Origin: an uncultured Atopobiaceae bacterium
GTDB lineage: Bacteria > Actinomycetota > Coriobacteriia > Coriobacteriales > Atopobiaceae
Length of the DNA stretch: 64,000 bases
Assembly (NCBI GenBank): GCA_947631545.1
Contig: CANRLS010000004.1
Span: 1 to 64,000 of the forward strand
Reading direction: 5' to 3'
Shown here: piece by piece, positions 43,848 through 52,684 of the stretch
Numbering within the stretch: position 1 is the first letter of the stretch
Layout of the letters: each line of letters starts with the position of its first letter
Program-made: the position numbers and the translations under genes
Notes under the pieces: generated by a model
What the model saw: the letters and a program-made list of their open reading frames with translations, nothing else
Databases searched by the model: none
Told to the model about the DNA's origin: nothing

Positions 43848-44075
43848 ATGGAAAACGACCTCCAGATGATCGTCGATGCCCTCTTTCGGGATGCCGCGCG
43901 CGTCTCGCGCCTCGACTGCGTGACCATGGCCGACGCCTTCGACGCCGGCGAGCGGGAGCGCGAGGTCATCGAGGGGCTGCCGCCGGGCACCTACAACCGG
44001 GCCGCCCTCGTCGACCAGCTGAACTCCACCATCGCCGCCCATGGCTGGCGCCTCGAGACGGGGTCGGTGGAGTAG
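43848..44075 (+). CDS. Small conserved-looking protein of unknown function
   Basis: A 75-residue acidic protein. Residues 1-30 look helical (MENDLQMIVDALFRDAARV), then Ala-Gly-Glu-Arg-Glu-Arg-Glu-Val-Ile-Glu-Gly, then Leu-Pro-Pro-Gly-Thr-Tyr-Asn-Arg and a second short helix ending Trp-Arg-Leu-Glu-Thr-Gly. No membrane segment or cysteine cluster is seen. Third codon positions are strongly GC-rich, so it is probably real. It lacks a good ribosome site but has TAGACT just before the ATG, suggesting a leaderless message. Convergent with nhaA; the 134 bases between show no clear terminator. Confidence 0.65.
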   Translation: MENDLQMIVDALFRDAARVSRLDCVTMADAFDAGEREREVIEGLPPGTYNRAALVDQLNSTIAAHGWRLETGSVE

Positions 44076-44209
44076 GCGAGGCCCCGCGCCGCCGGCCCTG
44101 GATGCCCTGCCGCGGTTGGGAGGGCGCCGGCCGCGAATGCCCAGGGCGCATCGCGGGGCAGCCGGCTCGCGAGGCCCCGACGAGACCGCCTCGATCCTTA
44201 GGCGGGCCC

Positions 44210-45685
44210 CTATCGTGCCCGCGGCGATCGCCCGGCGGATCTTCCGGGGGCCGAATTCGCGAAGGATTCCTCCAAGAGCTCCTCGTCCACGGCCTCCTCC
44301 TCGAGCTCGCGCCCGTCATCCCCATCGCCTTCCCGTGGCCGGCAGAAGCAGAAGATGAAGAGCGAGCCGATGATGGCCGCCGTGATGGATCCCGTGAGCA
44401 CGGCGCACTTGATGGCCAGGACCTCGCCGGCGTCGCTGAAGGCGAGCCCGGCGATGAGGATCGACATGGTGAAGCCGATCCCTCCCAAGAGCCCGACGCC
44501 GACGATCTGCAGCCAATCGACCCTCTTCGGCAGCGCGGCGAAGCCGATGGCCACGAGGAGGACCGTCACCCCGATGATGCCGATGGGCTTGCCGAGAACG
44601 GCCCCCGCGTAGGCGCCGATGGCCACCGGATCGGCGACGATCGCCCCCACGTCGACGCCGACGAGCCGCACCTGCGCGTTCAGGAACGCGAAGAGGGGCA
44701 GGATCGCGAAGTTCACGGGCAAGCTGATGGCCCGCTCCACCCGCTCGAGCGGCGGCGTCACGTGGTGCATGATGGCCTCCACCTCGCCGGCGATGCGGGT
44801 GAAGCGGTGCTGGCCCAGGACGTGCACGTCATCGTCGTAGGTCTCGTCGAGCTCGGCGGCCTTGGACGAGAGCCAGGGCTCGAGGGCCGAGAGGCGCACG
44901 TCGGACTTGGCCGGCAGGAAGAACGCGAGGATGACGCCCGCGAGCGTGGCGTGGATGCCGGAGTCGTAGACGCACACCCAGAGCACGATGCCCACGATCA
45001 CGTAGTGGCGCACCTGGAAGGCCTTGCGCTTGTTCATGACCGCGAGCACGACGACGCACATGCCCGAGGCGGCGAGCCAGGCGAGGTTGGGCGCCTTCCC
45101 GTAGAAGAGGGCGATCACGATGATGGCGAGGATGTCGTCGGCGATGGCGAGCGTGGAGAAGAAGACCTTGGTGGCCGGGGCCACGCGATCGCCCAGAAGC
45201 GACATGATGCCGAGGGCGAAGGCGATGTCCGTGGCGATGGGAACCGCCCAGCCCTCGCCGGCGCCGCCGGTGTTGACGACGAGGTAGATGATCGCCGGGA
45301 CGGTCACGCCGCCCACCGCCGCAAGGATGGGGAGGGCCGCCTGGCGCGGATGCCTGAGCTCCCCCACCGTCACCTCGTACTTGAGCTCGATCCCCACCAG
45401 CAGGAAGAAGATCGCCATGAGGAAGTCGTTCACGAAGCCCTCGAGGGAGATGGAGACCGAGAACTCCCCGAAGCCGAGCGAGAGCTGGCGCTCCACGAAC
45501 TCGCGGAGCGGCTCGTAGGCATCGGTGTTGGCCACGAGCACGGCCAAGAGCGCCGCGAAGACCATGACGGCGGCCGCCACGGTGCCGTCGCCGAAGACGC
45601 GGCCGAAGCGCCTCCTCAGCTCCTGGCGGTGGGAGACCTCGGGGATCGCGATGATCTCGGGCGGATTCTCGGTGAAGCTGGCCAT
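44210..45685 (-). CDS. nhaA: Na+/H+ antiporter NhaA
   Basis: A 491-residue membrane antiporter exporting Na+ or Li+ for protons. Signature sequences include Gly-Ile-Glu-Leu-Lys-Tyr-Glu, the paired-aspartate region Ala-Ile-Ala-Asp-Asp-Ile that binds the cation, and Ala-Thr-Asp-Ile-Ala-Phe-Ala. A cytosolic insert of about 60 acidic residues with Met-His-His (around 280-310) and an acidic C-terminal tail extend it beyond E. coli NhaA (388 residues). TAGGCT at 45692-45697 ends 6 bases before the ATG, suggesting a leaderless message. Confidence 0.93.
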   Translation of the reverse strand: MASFTENPPEIIAIPEVSHRQELRRRFGRVFGDGTVAAAVMVFAALLAVLVANTDAYEPLREFVERQLSLGFGEFSVSISLEGFVNDFLMAIFFLLVGIELKYEVTVGELRHPRQAALPILAAVGGVTVPAIIYLVVNTGGAGEGWAVPIATDIAFALGIMSLLGDRVAPATKVFFSTLAIADDILAIIVIALFYGKAPNLAWLAASGMCVVVLAVMNKRKAFQVRHYVIVGIVLWVCVYDSGIHATLAGVILAFFLPAKSDVRLSALEPWLSSKAAELDETYDDDVHVLGQHRFTRIAGEVEAIMHHVTPPLERVERAISLPVNFAILPLFAFLNAQVRLVGVDVGAIVADPVAIGAYAGAVLGKPIGIIGVTVLLVAIGFAALPKRVDWLQIVGVGLLGGIGFTMSILIAGLAFSDAGEVLAIKCAVLTGSITAAIIGSLFIFCFCRPREGDGDDGRELEEEAVDEELLEESFANSAPGRSAGRSPRAR

Positions 45686-45691
45686 GGCCCT

Positions 45692-45697
45692 AGCCTA
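45692..45697 (-). promoter_or_regulatory. Candidate -10 element for leaderless nhaA
   Basis: TAGGCT on the minus strand, ending 6 bases upstream of the nhaA ATG. Confidence 0.35.
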
Positions 45698-45752
45698 CAG
45701 GCTCTCGCACGTTCGCGCCCCTGACCGTAGCCGGGACGTCCGCGCTCGCGGC

Positions 45753-46697
45753 CTAGCCCTGGGCGGCTGCGAGGATGGGCGCCGCGATCTGCTTCTTCCT
45801 CGAGAGCACGCCGGGAAGCCACACGCCGCCGGGCTCGTCGGTGATGCCCAGGCCCCGCTCGGGCAGCGTCTTGTCGCCGCACATGAGGATCTGGGAGCCC
45901 TCCTCCATGATGTCGGTCACGGCGAGGATCAGCGTGTCGGCGTTCTTCTCCTTGCGGAAGTCCTCCATGGCCTGGCGAAGCTCCGGCAGGCGGTTGAGCG
46001 CGATGGACTTGTCCACGGTCTCGTACTGGCCGATGAAGACGCGCTTGCCGTTGATGACGAAGCCCTTGATGTCGTGGGCCACCATCTCGGCGGGCGTGTA
46101 CTTGTCGGTGGCGCGGTTCGTGAAGATGTTCATGCCGAAGTCGAGCGGGTCGAGGCCCAGGATCTCGCCGACGTTCTCCACGAACTGGCGATCGATGTCG
46201 GTGGTGGTGGGGCTCTTCATCATGACCATGTCGGTCATCATCGCCGAGAGCAGGCACGAGAGCTGGGCCACCGTGGGCGTGATCTCGTAGGCGTGGAAGA
46301 GGTAGAGGATGATCGTGGCCGTCGAACCCCAGGGCAGCGTGATGAAGAAGATCGGCTTGTGGGTGGAGAAGTCGGCGATGCGGTGGTGGTCCACCACGCC
46401 CACGATCTCGGCGTTGGAGAGGCCGTGAACCGACTGCACCTCCTCGTTGTGATCGACGAGGATGACCTTCTGGCGCTCCTCGCCCGGGGCCGGCGCGGGG
46501 ATCTCGTCCAGGTACTCCGGCTCGGCGAACTCCCAGCTCTTGAGGATCGCCGCGCTCTCGAGCGGCATCTCGCCCAGGCGCTTGGGCACGTAGGTGTTGC
46601 CGTCCTGGAGGGTGTTCATGAGCTGCGAGAGCATCACCGATGCGAGGATGGAGTCGTTGTCGGGGTGCTTGTGCCCGAAGATGTAGACGGTGCTCAT
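45753..46697 (-). CDS. ppaC: Manganese-dependent inorganic pyrophosphatase
   Basis: A 314-residue family II pyrophosphatase of the DHH superfamily that hydrolyses PPi to phosphate. Metal motifs are Phe-Gly-His-Lys-His-Pro-Asp-Asn-Asp near residues 7-15, Val-Asp-His-Asn near 79, and the Asp-His-His motif near 103. The C-terminal DHHA2 domain has Ser-Arg-Lys-Lys-Gln near its end. The start at 46697 follows GGAGG; TACAAT at 46749-46754 on the minus strand is a likely -10 element. Confidence 0.94.
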   Translation of the reverse strand: MSTVYIFGHKHPDNDSILASVMLSQLMNTLQDGNTYVPKRLGEMPLESAAILKSWEFAEPEYLDEIPAPAPGEERQKVILVDHNEEVQSVHGLSNAEIVGVVDHHRIADFSTHKPIFFITLPWGSTATIILYLFHAYEITPTVAQLSCLLSAMMTDMVMMKSPTTTDIDRQFVENVGEILGLDPLDFGMNIFTNRATDKYTPAEMVAHDIKGFVINGKRVFIGQYETVDKSIALNRLPELRQAMEDFRKEKNADTLILAVTDIMEEGSQILMCGDKTLPERGLGITDEPGGVWLPGVLSRKKQIAAPILAAAQG

Positions 46698-46899
46698 GGG
46701 GCCTCCAAAGGGACACGGCCTGATCGCTTCGCTGGTTGGGATGGATCGATTGTACCGTGCAACCGCCCGCCGCCGGATGGCGCATCGGCCAGCTGCCACA
46801 GGTCCGGCGCGGGCCCTCCGGCCGCCGCTCCCGTCAGGGCGGGCATTGGGTAAGAACATCGGATGAAGCATGCCCGACCGTCACGGAGCCCCTCGAGCC

Positions 46900-47793
46900 A
46901 TGAACGCACAGAGGATCGCCATCATCACCGACTCCGGCACCAACACGCCGCCGGAGTTCGCCGAGGCCCACGACGTGAAGATCGTGCCGCTCGTCATCAA
47001 CTTCTCAGACGGCACCTACCACACCGACGTCGACATCACCACCCAGGACGTCATCGAGCGGCTCCCCGTGGAGGTGCCCACCACCTCGCTCCCCTCCCCC
47101 TCCACCCTGCTGAAGGTCCTCGAGGATTGCCGCGACGAGGGCTACGAGAGGGCCGTCTTCGTGACGATCAGCTCCGGGCTCTCGGCCACCAACCAGACGG
47201 TGCACCTGGTGGCGAGCCAGATGGAGGACTTCCCCGTCTGCGTCATCGACACCAAGTCCATCGGCGTGGCGGCCGGGCTCGTGGTGATGAACGCCGCCCT
47301 CATGGTGGAGGCGGGCGTGCCCTTCGAGGAGCTCGATCGGCGACTCTCGGAGCTCTCCACGCAGACGCTCGTGCTCTTCTGCGTGAACGAGCTGGGCTAC
47401 CTTCGCCACGGCGGGCGCATCTCCGAGGCCACCTACCGGCTGGGGAGCGCGCTCAACATCAAGCCCGTCTTCGACTGCGACAGCGAGGGCCACTACCGAA
47501 CCGTCAAGAAGTGCCGGGGGCTCCCCAAGGCGGTGAGGGCCATCGAGGACCTCATCGCCGCCCGCAGCCGCCTCTACGACAAGGTGGTGCTCGCCATCTG
47601 CATCGCCGCCAAGGACGCGCCCTTCGAGCGCTACGAGGCCGACCTCAGGGAGAGGGTCTCGAACTGCGTGGGCATCATCCGCTCGGGCATCACGGCCGAC
47701 CTCGTGGTCCATACCGGCCCCACGCTCCTCGGCATGGCCGTGCAGCCCGCCACCCCCGAGATGTGCGCCTGGCTGGCGGTCCGGACCGCCTGA
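46900..47793 (+). CDS. DegV-family fatty-acid-binding protein
   Basis: A 297-residue DegV protein. It starts Ile-Ile-Thr-Asp-Ser-Gly and carries Thr-Ser-Leu-Pro-Ser-Pro-Ser near 62-68, Ile-Ser-Ser-Gly-Leu-Ser-Ala-Thr, and Gly-Arg-Ile-Ser in the C-terminal domain. The family binds a fatty acid; FakB-type members present it to a FakA kinase, but no fakA lies nearby. The ATG at 46900 is preferred over MPDRHG at 46870 because the conserved strand starts at once. Divergent from ppaC. Confidence 0.9.
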   Translation: MNAQRIAIITDSGTNTPPEFAEAHDVKIVPLVINFSDGTYHTDVDITTQDVIERLPVEVPTTSLPSPSTLLKVLEDCRDEGYERAVFVTISSGLSATNQTVHLVASQMEDFPVCVIDTKSIGVAAGLVVMNAALMVEAGVPFEELDRRLSELSTQTLVLFCVNELGYLRHGGRISEATYRLGSALNIKPVFDCDSEGHYRTVKKCRGLPKAVRAIEDLIAARSRLYDKVVLAICIAAKDAPFERYEADLRERVSNCVGIIRSGITADLVVHTGPTLLGMAVQPATPEMCAWLAVRTA

Positions 47794-47856
47794 GAGCCGG
47801 GACGGCTCCCCGGGGGAAGCGTCGCTGTTCGGCGAATCGTCGTCGCCCTCCCTCCG

Positions 47857-47862
47857 TACAAT
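47857..47862 (+). promoter_or_regulatory. Candidate -10 element for pcrA
   Basis: TACAAT, 31 bases before the ATG at 47894. It argues against an upstream in-frame ATG at 47861 that would overlap the promoter. Confidence 0.5.
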
Positions 47863-47893
47863 GGCCCCGACCGAAACGATGCCTGGAGGCGCG

Positions 47894-50248
47894 ATGCCCG
47901 AGAGCCCGCTCGACCTTGATTCGCTGAACCCCGCCCAGAGGGAGGCCGTCCTTTGCACCGAGGGACCGCTCCTCGTGCTCGCCGGCGCCGGCTCGGGCAA
48001 GACCCGAGTCCTCACGTACCGCATCGCGCATCTGGTGGCCGACCTCGACGTGAGGCCCTGGCAGGTGCTCGCCATCACCTTCACCAACAAGGCGGCGAAC
48101 GAGATGCGCGAGAGGCTCCAGCGCGTGGTGCCCGGGGGCATCCGGGGCATGTGGGTCTCGACCTTCCACGCCATGTGCGTGCGCATGCTCCGGGATGATG
48201 CCGAGCTCGTGGGCTACCGCCCCAACTTCTCCATCTACGACGATGACGACGCCAAGCGCCTCGTGCGCCGCATCTCCCAGGAGATGGGGCTCGATCCCAA
48301 GCAGCATCCAGACGCCCGGATCCGCTCGATCGTCTCCCGGGCCAAGGAGCGCCTCATGGATCCGGACGAGCTGGAGGCGGAGGCCGCATCGCCCGCCGAT
48401 CGCGCTGCGGCACGGGTCTACGAGCGCTACCAGCGCGAGCTCCTCACCGCGAACGCCATGGACTTCGACGACCTCCTCGTGAACGCCTATCGCCTCCTCA
48501 AGGGCGACTCGACCGTCCTCGGGCGCTACCAGGACCGCTTCCGCTACCTCTCGGTGGACGAGTACCAGGACACCAACCACGTGCAGTACCTCATCACGAA
48601 CCTCCTGGCCAGCCGCTCCAGGAACCTCATGGTGGTGGGCGACGACGACCAGTCCATCTATTCCTGGCGCGGCGCCGACGTGACGAACATCCTGGAGTTC
48701 GAGCGCGACTACCCGGATGCCCACGTGGTCAAGCTGGAGCGAAACTACCGCTCGACGGGCCACATCCTCGGGGCCGCCAACGCGGTCGTCGCCCATAACG
48801 CGAGGCGCAAGGCCAAGCGGCTCTACACGGAAAGCGGCGACGGCGAACCCGTGCGCCTCTACCAGGCCTTCGACGAGAGCGACGAGGGAAGGTGGATCGC
48901 CTCGGAGATCGAGCGGCTCCATCGCCGGGGCGCCTCCTACGACGACATGGCGGTCTTCTACCGCACGAACGCCCAGAGCCGCATGATCGAGGACATGTTC
49001 CTGCGCGCCGGCGTGCCCTACAAGATCGTCGGGGGCACGCGCTTCTTCGACCGCGCCGAGGTGCGCGACCTGGTGGCCTACCTGAAGCTCGTGGTGAACC
49101 CCGCCGACGACGTGGCGGCCCGGCGCATCGTGAACGTGCCCGCCCGGGGCATCGGAAAGACCTCGGTGGACATCATCCAGGCCAAGGCCGACGAGTACGG
49201 CATTCCCTTCTTCGAGGCGGCCCAGCTCTGCGTGGCCGAGAGCGACCTCACCAAGCGCGCGAGGAACTCGCTCGCCGCTTGGACCTCGATCATCGAGGAG
49301 GCGCGCCACTACGCTGGCGAGCTCGCCGAGGTGGTGAAGATGATCGCCGACAAGGCGGGCCTCGTGACGGCGCTCGAGAGGGAGGGGAGCGTCAAGGGCG
49401 ACTCCCGCGCGGAGAACGTCCGCGAGTTCTTCCTCATCGCCCAGGAATTCGACGAGGGCCACGACGCCTCGCCCGCGACGCTGGAGAGCCTGGAGGAGCT
49501 CGGCCTCGAAGCCCCGGCGGGGACGGGTCCCTTGGAGGGATCTCGGGGCGCCGTCGCCTCCAAGCTCCCGGAGTTCCTCGAGTGGCTCGCGCTCCGCACC
49601 GACCTCGACGCCCTCTCGGGCCAGACGAGCGCCGTCACCCTCATGACCATCCACTCGGCCAAGGGCCTCGAGTTCCCCGTCGTCTTCGTGGCGGGCATGG
49701 AGGAGGGGCTCTTCCCGCATCGCGGCCCCAAGACCGAGGGGGACCGGCTCGAGGAGGAGCGCCGGCTCGCCTACGTGGCCATCACCCGGGCGAGGGAGCG
49801 GCTCTACCTCACGAACGCCCAGACGCGCCGCACCTACGGCTCCACCTCGGCGGCGCCCCGGAGCCGCTTCGTGAACGAGATCCCCGAGGAGCACGTGAAG
49901 GCCGTCGGCGTGGGGTCGTCGGGCTTCGGCGGCACCGGCTGGGAGAAGCGCGGCGACCGCCACGGCACCTTCGGATCCGGCGTGGGGAGCGCCGCCTACG
50001 GCGGGCGCGTCATCGGCACGCGCACCCGCTCCACGCCGGGCGCGCTCTCCTCGCCCGTGCCGCCGCGCCAGACGGTCAAGAGGGCCCGCGTGAGCTTCGC
50101 CGAGGGAGACCGCGTCTCCCACAAGACCTTCGGCACCGGCACCGTCATCTCGACCCAGACCGACATCATCGAGGTCCAGTTCGACGCCATCGACAAGCCG
50201 AAACGGCTCATGCTCGGCTTCGCGCCGATCGTGAAGCTCGAAACCTAG
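47894..50248 (+). CDS. pcrA: ATP-dependent DNA helicase PcrA/UvrD
   Basis: A 784-residue superfamily 1 helicase. Motif I is Ala-Gly-Ala-Gly-Ser-Gly-Lys-Thr near residue 33; motif II Val-Asp-Glu-Tyr-Gln-Asp-Thr; motif III Val-Gly-Asp-Asp-Asp-Gln-Ser-Ile-Tyr-Ser-Trp-Arg; motif V/VI Thr-Ile-His-Ser-Ala-Lys-Gly-Leu-Glu and Val-Ala-Ile-Thr-Arg-Ala. The C-terminal Tudor-like domain (Gly-Asp-Arg-Val-Ser-His-Lys-Thr-Phe-Gly) contacts RNA polymerase in this family. It acts in repair and replication restart. The ATG at 47894 follows CTGGAGG. Confidence 0.96.
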   Translation: MPESPLDLDSLNPAQREAVLCTEGPLLVLAGAGSGKTRVLTYRIAHLVADLDVRPWQVLAITFTNKAANEMRERLQRVVPGGIRGMWVSTFHAMCVRMLRDDAELVGYRPNFSIYDDDDAKRLVRRISQEMGLDPKQHPDARIRSIVSRAKERLMDPDELEAEAASPADRAAARVYERYQRELLTANAMDFDDLLVNAYRLLKGDSTVLGRYQDRFRYLSVDEYQDTNHVQYLITNLLASRSRNLMVVGDDDQSIYSWRGADVTNILEFERDYPDAHVVKLERNYRSTGHILGAANAVVAHNARRKAKRLYTESGDGEPVRLYQAFDESDEGRWIASEIERLHRRGASYDDMAVFYRTNAQSRMIEDMFLRAGVPYKIVGGTRFFDRAEVRDLVAYLKLVVNPADDVAARRIVNVPARGIGKTSVDIIQAKADEYGIPFFEAAQLCVAESDLTKRARNSLAAWTSIIEEARHYAGELAEVVKMIADKAGLVTALEREGSVKGDSRAENVREFFLIAQEFDEGHDASPATLESLEELGLEAPAGTGPLEGSRGAVASKLPEFLEWLALRTDLDALSGQTSAVTLMTIHSAKGLEFPVVFVAGMEEGLFPHRGPKTEGDRLEEERRLAYVAITRARERLYLTNAQTRRTYGSTSAAPRSRFVNEIPEEHVKAVGVGSSGFGGTGWEKRGDRHGTFGSGVGSAAYGGRVIGTRTRSTPGALSSPVPPRQTVKRARVSFAEGDRVSHKTFGTGTVISTQTDIIEVQFDAIDKPKRLMLGFAPIVKLET

Positions 50249-50255
50249 GCTGCGG

Positions 50256-50351
50256 CGTCCCCTGGCGCCCCAGATGCACGGGAACGAAGGGCCGTGGCGT
50301 GCTTGGCACGCGAGGACCTGCGTTCGCGCGCAGATGGGGCACCAGGGAACG
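50256..50351. other. Nested inverted repeats between convergent genes
   Basis: Outer arms of 22 bases (50256-50277 and 50330-50351) are reverse complements at 18 of 22 positions. Inside them is a perfect hairpin GCGTGC-TTG-GCACGC (50297-50311). The structure follows the pcrA stop by 7 bases and faces the end of the D-2-hydroxyacid dehydrogenase gene. It may be a bidirectional terminator or a structured RNA; no T-run is present. The rest of the gap to 50470 shows nothing recognisable. Confidence 0.5.
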
Positions 50352-50470
50352 TCTCGCCGAACCTGTTCGCGAATCCGATTGCTCGAAAGGTTCGCGCCGC
50401 CGAGATCGTCGCGATCCAAGGCGCCCAAGGGCTCCTCGCCCGACCCGTCAGCTGGATCGATCGCCGCCCG

Positions 50471-51454
50471 TCAGTCGACGACGTGGGCGGGCCGCTTGCC
50501 CCTCACGGCCAGGTCGACGCAGTCGGCGAGCGTCATCTCGATGAGCCGCTCCTGGCTCTCCACCGAGTTGTAGGCGCAATGGGGCGTCACGATGACGCGG
50601 GGATGGCGCACGAGCGCCTCGTTGCGGTGCGAGGTCTCGGCGTGGAGCGTGTCGAGCCCCGCGCCCCGGATGTGGCCGGAATCGAGCGCCGCCAGGAGCG
50701 CCTCCTCGTCCACGACGTCGCCCCGGGCGGTGTTCACGAGGAAGGCCCCCTCCTTCATGGTGGCGAGCGCCTTGGCGTCGATGAGATGCTCCGTCATGGG
50801 GATGAGCGGGCAGTGGAGGCTCACCACGTCCGACGAGGCGAGGAGCTCGTCTAGCGTCTCGGCCTTGCTCGCGCCCGCGGCCTCGATCTCGGCCGCCGTC
50901 TTGGTGGGCGCCCAGACGAGCACCTTCATGCCGAGTCCCCGGGCCATGGGCACGACCGCCTTGGAGATGTGGCCGAAGAAGACGAGCCCCAACGTCTGGC
51001 CGTGGGTGCGGTGCATGGGGTAGCCGTCCTTGGGCTCCCAGACGCCGTCCATGACCTCGCGATTGAGGAAGGTCACCTGGCGCTCGAGATCGAGCATGAG
51101 CGCCACGGCGTGCAGGGCCACGTCCTCGGCGCAGTAGCCAGGGCAGTTGGTGACGAGGATGCCGGCCCTCTTCAGCGCATCGAGGTCCATGTGGTTGAGG
51201 CCGATGGACATGGAGGCGATGAGCCTCACGCCGGCCGTGACGAAGAGCTCCACGACCTCGGGGCTCCTCACCGGCATGAACTCGCCGCAGACCGCCTCGA
51301 CGCCTTCGAGCGTCTCGGGCGCGGGCGGCACGAAGGGCTCGTGGGTCTGGCTCGAGAGCTCCACCTGGTTGGCGACGCCCCATTCGTCGAGCAGCCGCTC
51401 CGCTTGGGAGGTCTCCCCCGAGAGGGTGTAGAGAAGGATCCTGTGCTTGGCCAC
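50471..51454 (-). CDS. D-2-hydroxyacid dehydrogenase with degenerate nucleotide loop
   Basis: A 327-residue member of the D-isomer 2-hydroxyacid dehydrogenases. Catalytic residues look intact: Arg in Asn-Thr-Ala-Arg-Gly-Asp, Glu in Asp-Thr-Leu-His-Ala-Glu, and His in Thr-Pro-His-Cys-Ala. The dinucleotide loop, normally Gly-x-Gly-x-x-Gly, reads Phe-Phe-Gly-His-Ile-Ser, keeping only the middle Gly. Substrate is unknown. The GTG start at 51454 follows AAGGAG, and TATAAG lies upstream at 51485-51490. It differs clearly from the LdhA at 15035. Confidence 0.85.
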   Translation of the reverse strand: MAKHRILLYTLSGETSQAERLLDEWGVANQVELSSQTHEPFVPPAPETLEGVEAVCGEFMPVRSPEVVELFVTAGVRLIASMSIGLNHMDLDALKRAGILVTNCPGYCAEDVALHAVALMLDLERQVTFLNREVMDGVWEPKDGYPMHRTHGQTLGLVFFGHISKAVVPMARGLGMKVLVWAPTKTAAEIEAAGASKAETLDELLASSDVVSLHCPLIPMTEHLIDAKALATMKEGAFLVNTARGDVVDEEALLAALDSGHIRGAGLDTLHAETSHRNEALVRHPRVIVTPHCAYNSVESQERLIEMTLADCVDLAVRGKRPAHVVD

Positions 51455-51620
51455 GATGCGCTCCTTGCCTCGGCGTTCAGGGCGCTTATACCCGAGCCCG
51501 AGGGCGTCCGGAGCGGGCCGTGCGGAGCGCCGCGAGGCGCGCTTGCCGAAGCGCCCGGGCCGCCGAAGGCGCTGGCCGGGCCATGGATCCGCAGGGTGCG
51601 GAGCGCTCAAGACCCAAGGA

Positions 51621-51648
51621 GCCGCGCCCCGGGAGGGTGCGGCGCGGC
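51621..51648 (-). terminator. Hairpin directly after uppP
   Basis: GCCGCGCC (51621-51628) and GGCGCGGC (51641-51648) form a perfect 8-base-pair stem with a 12-base loop, adjacent to the uppP stop codon (51649-51651). No T-run follows, so it may be a weak terminator or a 3' stabilising hairpin. Confidence 0.5.
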
Positions 51649-52596
51649 CTAGACGGCCAGCGCGAAGTAGAGGATCACCGCGATGCCGAGCGCGATGCGA
51701 TACCACCCGAAGGGCTTGAAGTCGTGGCGGCGGACGAACGCCATGAGGAAGCGCACGGCCAGCACCGAGATGACGAAGGCCACGCCGGCGCCCACGCCGA
51801 GGATGCCGAGCTCCATGGCCGTGGGCTCCATGCCCTCGAGGAAGAACTTCACCGTGCGCAGCAGGCTCGCGCCGAACATCACGGGGATGGCGAGGTAGAA
51901 GGTGAATTCGGCCGCCACGGTGCGGGTGCAGCCGAGGATGAGGCCGCCGATGATGGTGGAGCCCGAGCGCGAGGTGCCGGGCACGAGCGAGAGCACCTGG
52001 AAGCAACCGATCCCGAAGGCCCTCCCCCAACCGAGCTCGGCGATGCTCTGGCAGGGGGCGTCGGCGTCGGCGAGCATGGCGACGTTCGCGCCTGCCTCGC
52101 CAGCGGGCGGGGCGGCCATGTGCCTCGGCCGGCGCCGTGCCGCGCCCTCCCGGGCGAGACGGCGCGCGTGGGCCTCGCGCACCGACTCGATGACGATGAA
52201 GGCGATGCCGTAGGCGATGAGCGCGGCCGCGATGACGAAGGGGCTCGAGAGGTTCTCCTCCATCCAGTCGTCGAGCGGGATGCCCACGAGGGCGGCCGGG
52301 ATGCAGGCGAGGACGATCTTTCCCCAGAGCGCCCAGGTGCCACGCCTGCCCTCGGCGCCCTTGGACGGGGCGAAGGGGTTCAGCGGGCGGAAGAACATCA
52401 CGCAGACGGCGAGGATCGCCCCCAGCTGCACCACGACGAGGAAGAGGTTCCAGAACTCGGGACTCACGTCGAGGGTCACGAATTGGTCCAGGAGCAGGAG
52501 ATGGCCCGTCGAGGAGACGGGCAGCCACTCGGTGAGGCCCTCGACGAGGCCGAAGAGCGCCGCCTTCAAGAGCTCAAGGAACTCGAACCCCTCCAC
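51649..52596 (-). CDS. uppP: Undecaprenyl-diphosphatase UppP (BacA)
   Basis: A 315-residue membrane phosphatase that recycles undecaprenyl pyrophosphate for cell-wall synthesis. Conserved motifs are Gly-Leu-Val-Glu-Gly-Leu-Thr-Glu-Trp-Leu-Pro-Val-Ser-Ser-Thr-Gly-His near residues 16-32 and Pro-Gly-Thr-Ser-Arg-Ser-Gly-Ser-Thr in the second half. Compared with the usual 265-280 residues, an insert of about 40 charged residues (about 135-180) sits between the halves. Confidence 0.95.
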   Translation of the reverse strand: MEGFEFLELLKAALFGLVEGLTEWLPVSSTGHLLLLDQFVTLDVSPEFWNLFLVVVQLGAILAVCVMFFRPLNPFAPSKGAEGRRGTWALWGKIVLACIPAALVGIPLDDWMEENLSSPFVIAAALIAYGIAFIVIESVREAHARRLAREGAARRRPRHMAAPPAGEAGANVAMLADADAPCQSIAELGWGRAFGIGCFQVLSLVPGTSRSGSTIIGGLILGCTRTVAAEFTFYLAIPVMFGASLLRTVKFFLEGMEPTAMELGILGVGAGVAFVISVLAVRFLMAFVRRHDFKPFGWYRIALGIAVILYFALAV

Positions 52597-52684
52597 TGGC
52601 GCCTCCCCTCGACTCCCGCTCGCCCATTGTGACAGGCGGAGCGCCCCCAGATCCCGGGAAACGGGCGCGGGGGATGCGGCACGA

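Noticed and set aside
44077-44178. A direct repeat GCGAGGCCCCG flanking a short segment, as an insertion footprint.
   Set aside because: The 91-base interval holds no coding or inverted-repeat ends; chance repeats of 11 bases are likely at this GC content.
46870-46899. An upstream ATG for the DegV gene (MPDRHGAP).
   Set aside because: The conserved first strand starts almost directly after the ATG at 46900; the ten extra residues have no family match.
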